DNA of 64,000 nt from Prostheceraeus crozeri (lineage: Eukaryota > Platyhelminthes > Polycladida > Euryleptidae), in contig CAJQUW010015625.1 in NCBI GenBank assembly GCA_907163375.1, positions 372,001 through 436,000 on the forward strand, written 5' to 3'. Positions 62,130 to 64,000 of this stretch are shown piece by piece. The notes beneath the pieces were generated by a model. It saw only the letters and a program-made list of their open reading frames with translations, searched no databases and was not told the DNA's origin. Within the stretch, counting starts at the first letter, position 1, and every line of letters begins with the position of its first letter. The position numbers were made by a program, and so were the translations under genes.

Positions 62130-63286
62130 TTTTCGTCAATGTCCCAAATCTTGAATGGCGTCTCACATCTAAACGAAGACAGATATGAACAAGCCGTTTC
62201 TTTCAGTGAATTTGTCTCACTCTTAGCTTTCAAACGAGCTATTGCACGACAAAATCCATCCACTAGAAGCAAAATTGGAAGTTTGGTGTCGGGGGGGGGC
62301 GGGTCGGTGAAATTTGATGAAAAATGTTTTGGTAAAGGTCCCAGGTCGAAATGCCACACTTTGGAAAATTTTCAAAATTTTACCCATACAAAGCCACTCT
62401 GACACTTAGGATTTTTTCAGGTGAGCTCCGACCTAAAATCTTGTAACAGCTCTAACTTTTGAACGGCTGGTCCGATTGACTCGCAACAAAAAATGTCATC
62501 GAGCAGTTTTTTCTCCTCTTTCAAACGAGTAGCTGTAAGACAAAATCCGTCCACTAGAACCAAAGTTAGAAGATCGCTGTCGGGGGGGGGGGGTCGGTGA
62601 AATTTGATGAAAAATGTTTTGGTAAAGGTCCCAGGTCGAAATGCCAAAGCTTTGGAAAATTTTCAAAATTTTACCCATACAAAGCCACTCTGACACTTAG
62701 GATTTTTTTAGGTGAGCTCCGACCTAAAATCTTGTAACCGCTCTAACTTTTGAACGGCTGGTCCGATTGACTCGCAACAAAAAAATGTCATCGAGCAGTT
62801 TTTTCTCCTCTTTCAAACGAGTAGCTGTAAGACAAAATCCGTCCACTAGAACCAAAGTTAGAAGATTGCTGTCGGGGGGGGGGGGGTCGGTGAAATTTGA
62901 TGAAAAATGTTTTGGTAAAGGTCCCAGGTCGAAATGACACACTTTGGAAAATTTTCAAAATTTTGTCCATACAAAGCCACTCTGACACAGGATTTTTTCA
63001 GGTGACCTACGACATTCCACCCTCCCAACCTGGCCGGCACACCACGCCAACCTGGAGAGCGCAGCACACACCACCTCGCGCTACGTCGGCCGGCCAGAGA
63101 GAGGGGGGACGTCAGACACGAAGCAACACGACGGCACACCACGACCGACTCGACTGACATGAGGGGGGGACGTCAGACTCGAAGCAACACGACGGCACAC
63201 CACGACGGACTCGACTGACAGGAGGGGGGGACGTCAGCGACGGTGGCCATCTTGCGCGGTCCAGTGGTGGAGTTTTACTTACTACT
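62130..63286. repeat. Right terminal inverted repeat, expanded
   Basis: Three tandem units of about 290 bp (about 62,130-62,420, 62,421-62,711, 62,712-63,003) each hold a G-run, GGTCGGTGAAATTTGATG, GTAAAGGTCCCAGGTCGAAA and CACTTAGGATTTTTT. They are followed by the outer TIR, whose GACGTCAGAC block is tandemly doubled (63,105-63,240). The left end has one unit of each. Small open frames in it are by-products of the repeat. Confidence 0.92.
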
Positions 63287-63292
63287 TATCTA
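63287..63292. repeat. Right target-site duplication TATCTA
   Basis: Follows the terminal ACTACT and equals 40,639-40,644. Confidence 0.93.
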
Positions 63293-63905
63293 TATGCTAT
63301 TATTATTGATGCATCCAAGCATAGCGCCCTTCCAAATTCTCTGAAGACAGCCCTAGAGCCGAGAAAATGATGAACTCGAACCATCTGACGCACTCAGACG
63401 CACCAAATCGATGATAAGCTACAGTATTTTTTATCACTTAGCTATTTAAGATAAGCGCGCGCAATGTCAAAATATGTTAGTGATGAAGATTTTGATCAAA
63501 TTTTAATATTCCAAAAATTACACATTTCAATTTATAACTAATACATGAATGTAATACACATTATCTGAATATATGCATTATTGCAATACATGTACATTTT
63601 ACAATTGCATAAAACATTTACAAGTTAAGTACAAGTCTATTCGAGAAGACCTGCATTTATAATTAGGAATCATATGGTCATCCAAAAGAATCGCATACCG
63701 ATACATGGAAAATTTGATGGAATTATGCAGTAAAATCAAGTATAATTTCATACAATAATTTCAGGATGTATAGGCTAATGATAAACAATTAATATTCACA
63801 CTAATTTTTTCAAAAAATTGTGATTTTATCAAGCCCTGAATAAAAATGGACTTACCCATGGCTAACTTACCACATTCTCTCTCTCTCTTCTATATCTGCA
63901 TTCAG
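63293..63905. other. Host flank, no gene seen
   Basis: AT-rich single-copy-looking DNA. It ends in a long pyrimidine run (CTCTCTCTCTTC) leading to a splice-acceptor-like CATTCAG, so it may be an intron into which the Polinton fell. Confidence 0.45.
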
Positions 63906-64000
63906 TCGTGGCAATCAATTCTTCCGGAGATTTTTTCCTGGTGAAAGGTGCCGTTGGTGCTAATATCTATGCTGGCCCTCTCTCTCAACGCCAAAGACAA
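63906..64000 (+). CDS. Possible host exon, running off the window
   Basis: After a strong pyrimidine tract and CAG the plus strand stays open to the end, reading VAINSSGDFFLVKG and on to GPLSQRQRQ. The texture is like a real exon but only about 31 codons are visible and no family can be named. Confidence 0.35.

Larger units (their letters stand above)
40645..63286. mobile_element. Polinton/Maverick element, 22.6 kb, end to end with TSD
   Basis: The element starts AGTAGTAAGTAAAAC and ends with its reverse complement, flanked by TATCTA on both sides. It carries the full Polinton core: PolB, integrase with chromodomain, adenain-type protease, A32-type ATPase and a capsid candidate, plus many accessory genes. 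PolB and regulators are on the plus strand; integrase and virion genes are on the minus strand. Minus-strand genes are packed with tiny gaps or start/stop overlaps. It is broken by about four to six interruptions, mainly in the polymerase and integrase regions, while capsid, protease and ATPase frames look whole. The intact TSD and good frames point to a fairly recent insertion. Confidence 0.95.

Noticed and set aside
62117-63160. Coding regions in the right TIR (KFHRPPPP-type frames)
   Set aside because: They follow the tandem 290-bp repeat and G-runs in all frames, so they are repeat by-products.

Overview
The window looks like a piece of an invertebrate nuclear chromosome, most likely arthropod. 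The reasons are two Polinton/Maverick-type DNA elements, a LINE (RTE-like) derived satellite, eukaryotic TATA boxes, splice-like and poly(A) signals, and AT-rich gene-poor flanks. Almost nothing is recognisable as a host gene; one possible host exon runs off the right end.

Layout. (1) 1 to about 9,450: a very AT-rich, broken Polinton-like element. A protein-primed family B DNA polymerase is on the plus strand; a packaging ATPase, a putative virion protein, a two-helix membrane protein and small unknowns are on the minus strand. Its left end is outside the window. It is peppered with short GC-rich double-hairpin repeats, several of them inside reading frames. (2) 9,470-38,827: a head-to-tail array of 18 full 1,614-bp units plus a 306-bp partial unit. 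Each unit carries the 3' end of a non-LTR retrotransposon reverse transcriptase. Shared variants show block-wise homogenisation. (3) 38,828-40,638: AT-rich spacer with no gene seen. (4) 40,645-63,286: a second Polinton, unrelated in sequence to the first, complete from end to end (22,642 bp), with terminal inverted repeats and a perfect 6-bp target duplication (TATCTA). (5) 63,293-64,000: host flank, possibly an intron ending in an exon at 63,906.

The second Polinton is the richest part. Plus-strand genes encode a coiled-coil protein, a small acidic protein, a zinc-finger/PolB region, two PC4-like paralogues and two open frames that each look like one half of a TATA-binding protein. Minus-strand genes encode virion-type proteins sharing a WEVGV module, an adenain-type protease, a major capsid candidate, basic core-like proteins, an integrase with chromodomain, a packaging ATPase, a RING-like membrane protein and others. 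It has a handful of breaks (polymerase and integrase regions) but intact-looking capsid, protease and ATPase genes, so it is probably fairly young. The most interesting idea is that it carried its own transcription kit: TBP-like and PC4-like proteins with several strong TATA boxes in front of its own genes.
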